This document shows positions 26,879 to 34,108 of a DNA stretch of 64,000 nt, piece by piece; the stretch's first letter is position 1; every line of letters starts with the position of its first letter. This DNA is from an uncultured Tenacibaculum sp. (GTDB lineage: Bacteria; Bacteroidota; Bacteroidia; Flavobacteriales; Flavobacteriaceae). The notes beneath the pieces are model-generated. The model was given only the letters and a program-made list of their open reading frames with translations. It was not told the origin of the DNA and did not search any database. The DNA lies in NCBI RefSeq assembly GCF_947499065.1, contig NZ_CANMMT010000002.1, positions 646,924 to 710,923 on the forward strand, given 5' to 3'. The position numbers and the translations under genes were made by a program.

Positions 26879-28897
26879 TTATATTTTACCATAGTATTTT
26901 CTAATAAACCACTCTATAGATAAGAGTCCAATAATTAAAAACAACGTCCATTTCCAATTAATTAAATTTTCTTTATTACTAATTGATTTTTGGGTTGTAT
27001 AATAAGATTTATTAAGGGATAAATCTTCTAGTAAATTATCAACTGAGTTTGTATAAAACAACTTTCCTTTTGTTTTTAAAGCTAATGAATTAAGCTTTTT
27101 ATAATTAGCATTTGTAAACTGTTCTTCTATTTGATAATCGGTTATTTTAAATTTTCCATAACTATTTATATTTTGATTTTTTACCGACACTCTATAACTA
27201 TAATCACCAGAAGTTAAGCCTTCAACCGATACCTGAAATGAATTATTTACAAGTGAAAATGGTAAAGTTTTTTTCTCTTTACTCTCTGTATTTGTAATTG
27301 TTAGCTGTAGTTCTGCTCTATTATCAAATTGGTAATTTTTATCTACATAAAAAGCTGTGATGCTAATTGGTACATTGGCCGCATATAAACGTTCTGCACT
27401 AACTTCTAATCTTTTTCTTTTTTTATTAGACGCTAAATATTGAGTTAAGCTACCTATAAATGTATCGAACGTTTCAAAAGATTGTTCTTTTAAAAAACTT
27501 GCTGCTCTCCATTTCCAAATTCCTTCTCCAAATAAAACTGCATACTTTTTTTCATTATTCTCAATGGTAGTTAACAAAGGCTGTTGCGTTTCTACTCCAG
27601 CAAATTTTTGATACAATAAACTTTGCGATTTGCTATCTAAGGTAACTTCACCAAACTTGTCTCTAAGCGGAGGAAACTCGTTAAAACCAATGTCTTTTTG
27701 TAAAAAAGTTAAAAAACCATCATTATAAATAGCTGCATATTCTTCTACTTGATTGATCGCTTGCTTTCGAACACCTAATTTTAAAGAATTTAGAAAGTTC
27801 CAATCTGTCTTAGTTCCTGAGATTACTAAATAATTTGAAGAAACTTTTTCAAAAAACTTTTTAAAATAACTATTGGGCTGATACAATACATAAAACTGAT
27901 ATTCTGAAAAATTAATATTCCTATCGTTAATTAAAGCTATATCTGCCTTACGTTGTTTATTACTTTCTATTGACTTTTTAAGAGCTCCTAAATCAGGATG
28001 TAAAAAAGAGCTTACTATCAACACCTTTGTTTGTTCATCAAGTACTTCTACCGAAAAGTTTTTATAGTTATTCTTTGTATTTTTTTCATTCTCAATTTTA
28101 CTAATCGAAGCTGAGTAGTATTGTAAACCTTTTTCTCCTGATAACAAATTAATCGAAACTGTTTGCGATGGATTTGATGGAGAAAACTGTAGTTTTTTTG
28201 AAAAAATTCTTTTCCCTTTATGCGATATTGTAAAAGTAGAGTTTACTTGCTCTTTTCCTTGATAATACAAAAGAGTTTCTACAGGAAATTTATTTTTTAT
28301 ATAACTGTATTTATTTACATTCAATTGTGAAATTTGTATATCTTGATATGTAGTAGTATCACCAACAACTATAGGATATACACTTTTGTTTATATTTAAA
28401 TATTCATAATCATTTCCTTTTGTTTGATTACCATCACTAATTAAAATAGTAGCGCTATTTGCTTCTTTATTTAATTCACTAATTGATATTATTGCTTGTG
28501 AAATGTCTGTTTGAGTTTCTGAAAAAGATAAACTATCTAATGCTTTTATATTTTTTCCATAAGTAAACAATTGTACATCAAACTTATCTTGTATTTTTTT
28601 ATTGTTTTCAATTTCTTGTACAATGCCTGCTATCTCTTTTTCCTGCTTAAAATGTTTAACAGACAAAGAATTATCAACTAAAACAGCTAAAACTGGTTTG
28701 TTATTTTCAGTTTCAACCATTTCAATTTTAGGATTGATTAATAGTAGTAACAGTAAAAACAAACTCAATGCTTTTAAAAAGAATAAAAAAACATGGATTT
28801 TAGGCATTTTTTTAGCTTTATAAAAATATTGAAAGAAAGCAATTGCAACGCTTACTAAAACTGCTAATACTATATAAAAAAGAGTCAATGATTCCAC
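26879..28897 (-). CDS. Membrane protein with von Willebrand factor A-like domain, 672 aa (GTG start)
   Basis: Two N-terminal membrane helices (about 6-24 and 36-58) are followed by a VWA/BatA-like domain beginning KPVLAVLVDNSLSVKHF, with ISDGNQTKGND near residue 155 (partial MIDAS, D-x-S-x-S kept as DNSLS). A long extracytoplasmic beta-rich region follows, and a single TM helix (about 648-665, WTLFLIIGLLSIEWFIRKYY) ends the protein. It looks like the large VWA membrane proteins of Bacteroidota found near glutamine-amidotransferase-like and Bat proteins, though none of those is adjacent here. The start codon reads GTG (28897) and no better ATG is nearby. Confidence 0.75.
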   Translation of the reverse strand: MESLTLFYIVLAVLVSVAIAFFQYFYKAKKMPKIHVFLFFLKALSLFLLLLLLINPKIEMVETENNKPVLAVLVDNSLSVKHFKQEKEIAGIVQEIENNKKIQDKFDVQLFTYGKNIKALDSLSFSETQTDISQAIISISELNKEANSATILISDGNQTKGNDYEYLNINKSVYPIVVGDTTTYQDIQISQLNVNKYSYIKNKFPVETLLYYQGKEQVNSTFTISHKGKRIFSKKLQFSPSNPSQTVSINLLSGEKGLQYYSASISKIENEKNTKNNYKNFSVEVLDEQTKVLIVSSFLHPDLGALKKSIESNKQRKADIALINDRNINFSEYQFYVLYQPNSYFKKFFEKVSSNYLVISGTKTDWNFLNSLKLGVRKQAINQVEEYAAIYNDGFLTFLQKDIGFNEFPPLRDKFGEVTLDSKSQSLLYQKFAGVETQQPLLTTIENNEKKYAVLFGEGIWKWRAASFLKEQSFETFDTFIGSLTQYLASNKKRKRLEVSAERLYAANVPISITAFYVDKNYQFDNRAELQLTITNTESKEKKTLPFSLVNNSFQVSVEGLTSGDYSYRVSVKNQNINSYGKFKITDYQIEEQFTNANYKKLNSLALKTKGKLFYTNSVDNLLEDLSLNKSYYTTQKSISNKENLINWKWTLFLIIGLLSIEWFIRKYYGKI

Positions 28898-28961
28898 AAA
28901 AGATATTTTAATCTGTGAATATAAAAATATCTATTCAATTAAATTAATCTAATAAGTTTTC

Positions 28962-28983
28962 ATTTATGATTTCGGTCATAAAT
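28962..28983. promoter_or_regulatory. Crp/Fnr-type operator upstream of the 29028 membrane-protein gene
   Basis: Perfect palindrome ATTTATGA-N6-TCATAAAT (8-bp arms, spacer TTTCGG). The layout GA-N6-TC is shared with CRP (TGTGA-N6-TCACA) and FNR (TTGA-N6-TCAA) sites. The centre is 36.5 bp upstream of the G that ends the -7 element at 29002-29009, which places it near -41, the class II activator position. The same spacing recurs for the globin gene. Confidence 0.7.
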
Positions 28984-29001
28984 TAATTAGTCTATGGGTA
29001 A

Positions 29002-29009
29002 TAATTTTG
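29002..29009 (+). promoter_or_regulatory. -7 promoter element for the 29028 gene
   Basis: TAATTTTG matches TAnnTTTG, 18 bp before the ATG. There is no -33 TTTG at normal spacing; the palindrome lies just upstream instead, as expected of an activator-dependent promoter. Confidence 0.6.
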
Positions 29010-29027
29010 TAGTAAATATTATTAGGC

Positions 29028-29372
29028 ATGAGTACAACAAAACAATTAACTGTAAGTAATTTAAATACTAAGACTTTAAATTTCAACCCAATAAAAACAA
29101 TAAATCAAAAGATAGCAGAAGAAAAAAAGAATGCTATTGGTATATCTGTTATTTTAATAATGATAGGTACTATGATTGCTTCTTTTTCTGCGGCCTTGGC
29201 TGTGCATGGAGAAGTAAATCTGTTCCCATTAATATTTACCTGTGTGTCGGCTATGGGAGCAAATGCCTTAGCTATAAGTCAACGACCATTTAAAGTTGTT
29301 GCTTGGGGATTTATAATTAATATTTTAGGAAATATTTTATTAATTATTTACCAGCTTGCGCTTTTGGCTTAG
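29028..29372 (+). CDS. Small membrane protein of unknown function, probable partner of the adjacent globin/Crp unit, 114 aa
   Basis: I do not recognise this family. A polar N-terminal ~45 residues (Thr/Asn/Lys-rich) precedes about three hydrophobic helices: IGISVILIMIGTMIASFSAAL, then LFPLIFTCVSAMGANALAI and VVAWGFIINILGNILLIIYQ, with short loops. One Cys lies in the second helix. The gene shares a palindromic operator and promoter geometry with the divergent globin/crp pair, and its 3' end overlaps the globin 3' end by 29 bp. This points to joint control in an oxygen, nitric-oxide or redox response; the biochemical role is open. Confidence 0.7.
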   Translation: MSTTKQLTVSNLNTKTLNFNPIKTINQKIAEEKKNAIGISVILIMIGTMIASFSAALAVHGEVNLFPLIFTCVSAMGANALAISQRPFKVVAWGFIINILGNILLIIYQLALLA

Positions 29373-29754
29373 CATCAAACATTTTAAAAAAGAGCATGGA
29401 AGCTATATTTCGTGCTCTTTCTTTAGCTTCATGAGCTTTTTTTCCAATAAAAAGATTATCAATAGTTTCAAACCATAATTGAAGCCATCTTCCAAAATGT
29501 TCTTGAGAAATGCTATGATCAAAGTTTTTATCTAAATCTTTATGTGCTTTCATAGGATTTCCTTTAAACTTACGAACAAAGAAAAGATTGGTTTCCCAAA
29601 AATCGGTAAGTTTTTGCAAATGACTTTCCCAAGTTTCATCTGGAATGGTTTTTATAAAAATCGGACCAATAAAGTCATCTTCTTTAATTTTATCATAAAA
29701 AGTAGATACTAATAAATATACATCTTCTCTATTCTCTATTTCTTTTCTATTCAT
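29344..29754 (-). CDS. Group III truncated haemoglobin, 136 aa
   Basis: A single globin domain of group III (trHb3) type: B10-type Tyr in STFYDKI (Tyr20), GNPMKAHKDL with the likely proximal His71, and the EHFGRWLQLWFETID signature. A TTG at 29757 could extend it by one residue, but the ATG at 29754 is chosen. Group III globins bind O2 and NO, and Ctb of Campylobacter is linked to nitrosative stress and microaerobic growth. Its promoter (minus TACTTTTG, 29786-29779) has a Crp/Fnr-like operator at the class II distance, and the regulator gene is divergent next door. Confidence 0.93.
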   Translation of the reverse strand: MNRKEIENREDVYLLVSTFYDKIKEDDFIGPIFIKTIPDETWESHLQKLTDFWETNLFFVRKFKGNPMKAHKDLDKNFDHSISQEHFGRWLQLWFETIDNLFIGKKAHEAKERARNIASMLFFKMFDAKPKAQAGK

Positions 29755-29774
29755 CAAAAACTATTTATTAATAA

Positions 29775-29803
29775 GCAACAAAAGTATATCTTTATACTGT
29801 TGC
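29775..29803. repeat. Nested inverted repeat over the globin promoter
   Basis: Outer arms GCAAC (29775-29779) / GTTGC (29799-29803) and inner arms AGTATA (29783-29788) / TATACT (29793-29798). It contains the globin -7 element and may be a second protein site or a start-site structure. Confidence 0.4.
29779..29786 (-). promoter_or_regulatory. -7 promoter element for the truncated haemoglobin gene
   Basis: The minus strand reads TACTTTTG (TAnnTTTG), 24 bp upstream of the ATG at 29754. Confidence 0.6.
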
Positions 29804-29806
29804 AAT

Positions 29807-29824
29807 TTATGACTTAAATCATAA
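29807..29824. promoter_or_regulatory. Crp/Fnr-type operator between the globin and crp/fnr genes
   Basis: TTATGA-N6-TCATAA (spacer CTTAAA), with the same half-site as the palindrome at 28962-28983. The centre is 36.5 bp from the globin -7 G (29779), identical to the first site. Its right arm ends on the A of the regulator's ATG, and it lies just downstream of a candidate -7 for that gene (TACTGTTG, 29795-29802, one mismatch), which fits autorepression. Confidence 0.65.
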
Positions 29825-30420
29825 TGATACCTAAAGAACTTTTACTAAGCTATAACGCTCAATATAAAACCTATAAAAAAGGAGAAATTATTTTTTCTGA
29901 AAATCAAACTGCTCATAACTATTTTCAAATTAGTAATGGAGCTATTAAAATGAATAATTATAATGAAGATGGAAAAGAGTTTATTCAAGGTATTTTTTAT
30001 AAAGAACAGAGTTTTGGTGAACCTCCTTTATTTATCGATGTAAAATATCCTGCCAATGCAGAAGCTATTTCTGATTCAGAAGTTATAGTAATTTCAAAAG
30101 AACAACTATTTAATTTACTCCAAGAAAACCCAGAAATTCATTTAAAAATAACACAAAGTCTAGCCAAACGTTTATATTATAAAGCAATTATAGCTTCCGA
30201 AATTTCTAGTCAAGAACCAGCTCATAGAGTTCTTCGATTTTTTGATTATTTAAAAAATGATGTCTATAAAATTAAGGGAGACTTTACTTTTAAAATAGAA
30301 TATACAAGACAGCAAATTGCCGATATTCTAGGCTTACGTGTAGAAACAGTAATACGTGTAATAAAATTATTGGAAAAGAAAGGTGATCTTAAAATCTTAA
30401 AACGAAAAGTTTATCGTTAA
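29824..30420 (+). CDS. Crp/Fnr-family transcriptional regulator without cysteines, 198 aa
   Basis: An N-terminal cyclic-nucleotide-binding-like barrel (about 10-110, with GIFYKEQSFGEPPLF at the phosphate-cassette position) is followed by a dimerisation helix and a winged helix with RQQIADILGLRVETVIRVI. In the recognition helix the Glu and Arg that read the GA core in CRP and FNR are kept (Glu174, Arg178), and the preceding residue is Val as in FNR. There are no Cys at all, so no FNR iron-sulphur cluster is possible; a haem or small-molecule signal would be needed. The RPAS-like cAMP contact motif is absent. It is divergent from a truncated globin, sharing a palindromic operator. Confidence 0.92.
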   Translation: MIPKELLLSYNAQYKTYKKGEIIFSENQTAHNYFQISNGAIKMNNYNEDGKEFIQGIFYKEQSFGEPPLFIDVKYPANAEAISDSEVIVISKEQLFNLLQENPEIHLKITQSLAKRLYYKAIIASEISSQEPAHRVLRFFDYLKNDVYKIKGDFTFKIEYTRQQIADILGLRVETVIRVIKLLEKKGDLKILKRKVYR

Positions 30421-30460
30421 ATTCCTTTCAGATATCCTTTAACATAATATAAGTATTTTC

Positions 30461-30468
30461 TATTTTTG
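30461..30468 (+). promoter_or_regulatory. -7 promoter element for the purB operon
   Basis: TATTTTTG (TAnnTTTG), 24 bp before the ATG at 30493. It overlaps the upstream TTG at 30466, ruling that codon out as the translation start. Confidence 0.6.
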
Positions 30469-30492
30469 TTGCTTACAACACAACAACAAAAA

Positions 30493-31836
30493 ATGAACTT
30501 AACACAATTAAATGCCATCTCTCCTATTGATGGTAGATACCGCAATAAAGTTGCGGATTTAGCTAATTATTTTTCAGAAGAAGCCTTAATTAAGTACAGA
30601 GTAAAAGTAGAAATAGAGTATTTTATTGCTTTATGTGAAATTCCTTTACCTCAGTTAGTTGATTTCAACAAAGATTTATATTCAAACCTTCGTGAAATTT
30701 ACACTTCTTTTTCGTCTGATGATGCTCAGAAAATTAAAGATATCGAAGCAATTACCAATCATGATGTAAAAGCTGTTGAATACTTTATTAAAGAAAAATT
30801 TGATGCTTTAAATTTACAAGCTTATAAAGAGTTTATCCATTTCGGATTAACTTCTCAAGATATTAATAATACTGCCATTCCTTTATCTATTAAAGATGCA
30901 ATGAATGACGTTTATTATCCTACTTTAGATACTTTAGTATGCAAATTAGCTGATTTATCTGAAGAATGGGAAAACATTCCAATGCTAGCTCGTACACATG
31001 GCCAGCCAGCCTCTCCTACTCGTTTAGGAAAAGAATTTTTTGTATTTGTAGAGCGTATTAATAATCAAGCAATACACATACAGCACACGCCACATGCAGC
31101 AAAATTTGGAGGTGCTACAGGAAATTTCAATGCACATAAAGTAGCATATCCAGACATTGATTGGAAAAATTTTGGAACCCATTTTGTTGAAGAAATTTTA
31201 GGGTTACATCATTCATTTCCAACTACTCAAATTGAGCACTATGATCATATGGCAGCTTTATACGATGGCTTAAAACGTATAAACACTGTTTTAATCGATT
31301 TAGACCGTGATGTTTGGACCTATGTTTCTAACGATTATTTTAAGCAAAAAATAAAGAAAGGTGAAGTAGGTTCTTCGGCAATGCCGCATAAAGTTAATCC
31401 AATTGATTTTGAAAATTCTGAAGGTAATTTAGGAATTGCAAACGCTATTTTTGAGCACTTATCGGCTAAATTACCTGTATCTAGATTGCAACGTGATTTA
31501 ACTGACAGTACTGTTTTACGTAATATAGGAGTTCCTTTTGGACATACCTTAATTGGTTTTGCTTCAACTTTAAAAGGTTTAAATAAGTTATTATTAAACG
31601 AAGAAAAATTTGAAGAAGATTTAGAAAACAATTGGGCTGTAGTTGCAGAAGCTATTCAAACAATTTTACGTCGAGAAGCATATCCAAATCCATACGAAGC
31701 TTTAAAAGGTTTAACACGTACAAACGAAAAAATAACACAACAGTCTATTGCTAATTTCATTGATACTTTAGAAGTTTCTTCTGAAATAAAAAATGAGTTA
31801 AAAGCAATTACACCATCTAATTATACAGGAATTTAA
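30493..31836 (+). CDS. purB: Adenylosuccinate lyase
   Basis: A complete lyase of 447 residues from the ATG at 30493 (MNLTQLNAISPIDGRYR). It carries the superfamily signature GSSAMPHKVNPIDFEN with the catalytic loop Ser, the HFGLTSQDINNTA segment and ARTHGQPASPT. PurB converts SAICAR to AICAR and adenylosuccinate to AMP in purine synthesis. The longer frame from TTG 30466 adds nine poor residues and overlaps the promoter. An adenylate kinase-like gene follows 4 bp downstream, so two successive steps of AMP metabolism are co-transcribed. Confidence 0.96.
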   Translation: MNLTQLNAISPIDGRYRNKVADLANYFSEEALIKYRVKVEIEYFIALCEIPLPQLVDFNKDLYSNLREIYTSFSSDDAQKIKDIEAITNHDVKAVEYFIKEKFDALNLQAYKEFIHFGLTSQDINNTAIPLSIKDAMNDVYYPTLDTLVCKLADLSEEWENIPMLARTHGQPASPTRLGKEFFVFVERINNQAIHIQHTPHAAKFGGATGNFNAHKVAYPDIDWKNFGTHFVEEILGLHHSFPTTQIEHYDHMAALYDGLKRINTVLIDLDRDVWTYVSNDYFKQKIKKGEVGSSAMPHKVNPIDFENSEGNLGIANAIFEHLSAKLPVSRLQRDLTDSTVLRNIGVPFGHTLIGFASTLKGLNKLLLNEEKFEEDLENNWAVVAEAIQTILRREAYPNPYEALKGLTRTNEKITQQSIANFIDTLEVSSEIKNELKAITPSNYTGI

Positions 31837-31840
31837 TTTT

Positions 31841-32413
31841 ATGAATATCATCATTTTTGGACCTCCTCTTGCTGGAAAAGGGACGCAATCTAAGAACATA
31901 ATCACTAATTTTGGTTTAACACATCTTTCTACTGGAGATGTCTTAAGAGCAGAAAAGTCTCAAGAAACCGATTTAGGTTTAAAAGCTTCCGAATACAGCA
32001 ATAAAGGTTTATTAGTTCCTGATGAATTGGTAATGAAAATTCTTGAAAAAGTTTACACTCAAAGTGACAACAAAAAAAACTTTTTATTTGATGGATATCC
32101 TAGAAATGTTATTCAAGCAGAACACTTAATTAATATTTTAGAAAAGGATAATAATACTATAGACTTTGTTATTTATTTAAAAGTACCTAAAGAAGTATTG
32201 TTAGAAAGAGCCAAAAGAAGAGCTAAAGAAGAAAATAGAAAAGATGATGCAGATCAAAATACGGTATTAACTAGAATTGTCGAGTTTATTACCCAAACGG
32301 TACCTGCAATAGATTATATTAAAGGAAAAAACATTCCTACTCTAGAAATTGATGGAAATCAATCTATTGAAATTATTAGTCAAACTATTTACCAAAATTT
32401 AAAGTCTTTATAA
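31841..32413 (+). CDS. adk: Adenylate kinase (short form), 190 aa
   Basis: The P-loop is GPPLAGKGTQ (7-16), with Leu where most Adk have Gly. AMP-site motifs LSTGDVLRAE and FDGYPRNVIQAE, and a short LID without zinc Cys (ERAKRRAKEENRKDDADQN), are present. It catalyses ATP + AMP to 2 ADP. The 190-residue length fits the short-LID kind. Flavobacteria often have a second adenylate kinase elsewhere, so this copy may not be the only one. The gene lies in the purB–adk–lipoprotein–terC operon with gaps of 2-4 bp. Confidence 0.88.
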   Translation: MNIIIFGPPLAGKGTQSKNIITNFGLTHLSTGDVLRAEKSQETDLGLKASEYSNKGLLVPDELVMKILEKVYTQSDNKKNFLFDGYPRNVIQAEHLINILEKDNNTIDFVIYLKVPKEVLLERAKRRAKEENRKDDADQNTVLTRIVEFITQTVPAIDYIKGKNIPTLEIDGNQSIEIISQTIYQNLKSL

Positions 32414-32415
32414 AC

Positions 32416-32871
32416 ATGATTAAAGTTGTTAACTTTTCATTTTCTTTAAAAAATAGCCTTAAAGTTGCTTTTTGTCTTTTTGCTATTTCATTTATCTCTT
32501 GTTCTCCAGAAAAGAAAGGAGATCCAACTCGTTTTAAATATGGAACTTTTGAAATTCCAGCTGGAGAGGGCTATGGAAAAACTATTATTGTAAGGAAAGA
32601 TAGCTTACAAATTGAAGAATACACTAAAAAAGTAAGTATTTCTACAGATAGTTTAACCACTGTTAAGGAAGAAAAACATATTGATACACTTTACATTAAG
32701 TGGAAAAATAATTTTGCCTATAACTTAAAAATGAAAAATCCAAAAACAGATTTGGATAAAGACCCTATATTTGTTCAAATTACAAAAGTAACCGATAGCT
32801 CTTATAGTTTTACAGCTAGAATTGGTTACTCTAATTTTAAACAAAAAGGAACTGTATATAAAGTAAAATAA
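32416..32871 (+). CDS. Conserved lipoprotein of unknown function, 151 aa
   Basis: The signal peptide is long (about 30 residues), with a lipobox ending AISFISC. The mature part has the pattern FKYGTFEIPAGEGYGKTIIV, RKDSLQIEEY and HIDTLYIKWKNNF, and ends YSNFKQKGTVYKVK: a small all-beta envelope domain. I recall homologues in Flavobacteriaceae as short conserved lipoproteins without an experimental function; nothing in the sequence supports an enzyme name. It is tightly packed in the purB operon between adk and terC (gaps 2 and 3 bp). Confidence 0.8.
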   Translation: MIKVVNFSFSLKNSLKVAFCLFAISFISCSPEKKGDPTRFKYGTFEIPAGEGYGKTIIVRKDSLQIEEYTKKVSISTDSLTTVKEEKHIDTLYIKWKNNFAYNLKMKNPKTDLDKDPIFVQITKVTDSSYSFTARIGYSNFKQKGTVYKVK

Positions 32872-32874
32872 ACT

Positions 32875-33651
32875 ATGGAAATTTTCTTACAACCCGACAC
32901 TTGGGGTGCATTAGTAACCTTAACTTTTTTAGAAATTGTTTTAGGTATTGATAACATTATTTTTATATCAATAGCAGCAAATAAATTACCTGAAAACTTA
33001 CAAAAAAAAGCCACTAATATAGGTTTGGTTTTAGCAATGGTATTACGTATCGTTTTACTATTTGGTATTTCTTTACTTATAGCCATGAATGCTCCATTAT
33101 TTCATGTAGACTTTTCTTGGTTTAAAGCAGGAGTTACAGGACAAGCTTTAATCCTATTTGCTGGAGGTATATTTCTACTATATAAAAGTACCAAGGAAAT
33201 TCATCATAAAGTAGAAGGTCATGAAGAAGATACCGAAGATGGAAAACCTCAAAAAGGATATACATTAACACAAGCTATTATTCAAATTACATTAATTAAC
33301 ATTGTATTCTCTTTTGATTCAATTTTAACGGCAGTTGGTATGACAAACGGTGTTGAGGGAGCTATGATTATTATGATTGCTTCGGTTGTTTTATCAATGG
33401 TTATTATGATGTTATTTGCTAACCCTGTAGGTAAGTTCGTAAACAAGCATCCAACAATTCAAATGTTAGGGTTATCATTCTTAATATTAATTGGATTTAT
33501 GCTTATTGCTGAAAGTGCTCATTTATCGCATGCAAAACTATTTGGTGAAGCAATAGGTACAATTCCAAAAGGATATTTATATTTCGCTATTACTTTTTCA
33601 TTATTAGTTGAAATGCTAAACATGAAAATGCGTGGAAATTCAAAAAAATAA
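32875..33651 (+). CDS. TerC-family integral membrane protein, 258 aa
   Basis: About seven membrane helices with the family hallmarks: TFLEIVLGIDNIIFI near the N-terminus (acidic residues in the first helix) and INIVFSFDSILTAVGM in the fourth, the paired Asp residues likely binding metal. A His/Glu-rich loop (HHKVEGHEEDTEDGK) sits between them. TerC/Alx/YkoY proteins are implicated in tellurite resistance and in Mn(II) efflux or metalation of exported proteins. It is the last gene of the purB operon and is followed by a terminator. Confidence 0.9.
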   Translation: MEIFLQPDTWGALVTLTFLEIVLGIDNIIFISIAANKLPENLQKKATNIGLVLAMVLRIVLLFGISLLIAMNAPLFHVDFSWFKAGVTGQALILFAGGIFLLYKSTKEIHHKVEGHEEDTEDGKPQKGYTLTQAIIQITLINIVFSFDSILTAVGMTNGVEGAMIIMIASVVLSMVIMMLFANPVGKFVNKHPTIQMLGLSFLILIGFMLIAESAHLSHAKLFGEAIGTIPKGYLYFAITFSLLVEMLNMKMRGNSKK

Positions 33652-33681
33652 CGCTAATTAGTTAAAATTATACTATTTTTT

Positions 33682-33723
33682 AATAAGACCTGTTTTATAA
33701 TTATAAATAGGTCTTATTTTTTT
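33682..33723 (+). terminator. Intrinsic terminator after terC
   Basis: AATAAGACCT (33682-33691) / AGGTCTTATT (33709-33718) followed by a run of T residues. Confidence 0.8.
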
Positions 33724-33724
33724 A

Positions 33725-33732
33725 TACATTTG
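33725..33732 (+). promoter_or_regulatory. -7 promoter element of the 33744 operon
   Basis: TACATTTG (TAnnTTTG) ends only 11 bp before the ATG, so the leader would be under about 10 nt (nearly leaderless). Confidence 0.55.
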
Positions 33733-33743
33733 CGAACTGAGTT

Positions 33744-34073
33744 ATGTTCAGCTTTAAAAGACATATTGCCCTTTTACTTATCTTTTCGTTGCTAACACCA
33801 ACATTAGTTAGGGCTTCTCATGACCTTTTTGAAGATCATGAACATATTGCTTGTACTTCTAAAACAGAGCAACATTTACATGAACTAGAAAGTGATTGTG
33901 GTGATTTACACTTACAATTAAAAGTTACTTATTTTGATTTAGGTAATAATTATGAATTATTTCCTGAAGATATTCATGTAGAAAAAACTCTTAGAAGTCC
34001 AAAGCAACTAAGCTCAAATTTCACTTCACTTAAATCATCACGCGCACCGCCTAGTTATACAATAATTACGTAA
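33744..34073 (+). CDS. Small exported His/Cys-containing protein upstream of a TonB receptor, 109 aa
   Basis: Signal peptide (residues ~1-25, ending TLVRAS) followed by DLFEDHEHIACTSKTEQHLHELESDCGDLHL, which in short segments holds HEH, HLH and two Cys, a likely metal-binding patch, and a tail LKSSRAPPSYTIIT. Family not recognised. In layout (signal peptide, His/Cys-rich centre, C-terminal PP) it resembles the 20997 gene at the head of the efflux operon. It starts an operon with a TonB-dependent receptor and a lipoprotein, so a periplasmic metal chaperone or sensor is a reasonable guess. Confidence 0.7.
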   Translation: MFSFKRHIALLLIFSLLTPTLVRASHDLFEDHEHIACTSKTEQHLHELESDCGDLHLQLKVTYFDLGNNYELFPEDIHVEKTLRSPKQLSSNFTSLKSSRAPPSYTIIT

Positions 34074-34108
34074 TCTTTTTATTCTATTATTTATAACTAA
34101 AAAATTTA

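Noticed and set aside
29755..29757. TTG start for the truncated haemoglobin
   Set aside because: An ATG follows immediately (29754) and gives the usual N-terminus.
30466..30492. TTG start for purB
   Set aside because: It lies inside the -7 promoter element, and the added residues do not fit the PurB N-terminus.
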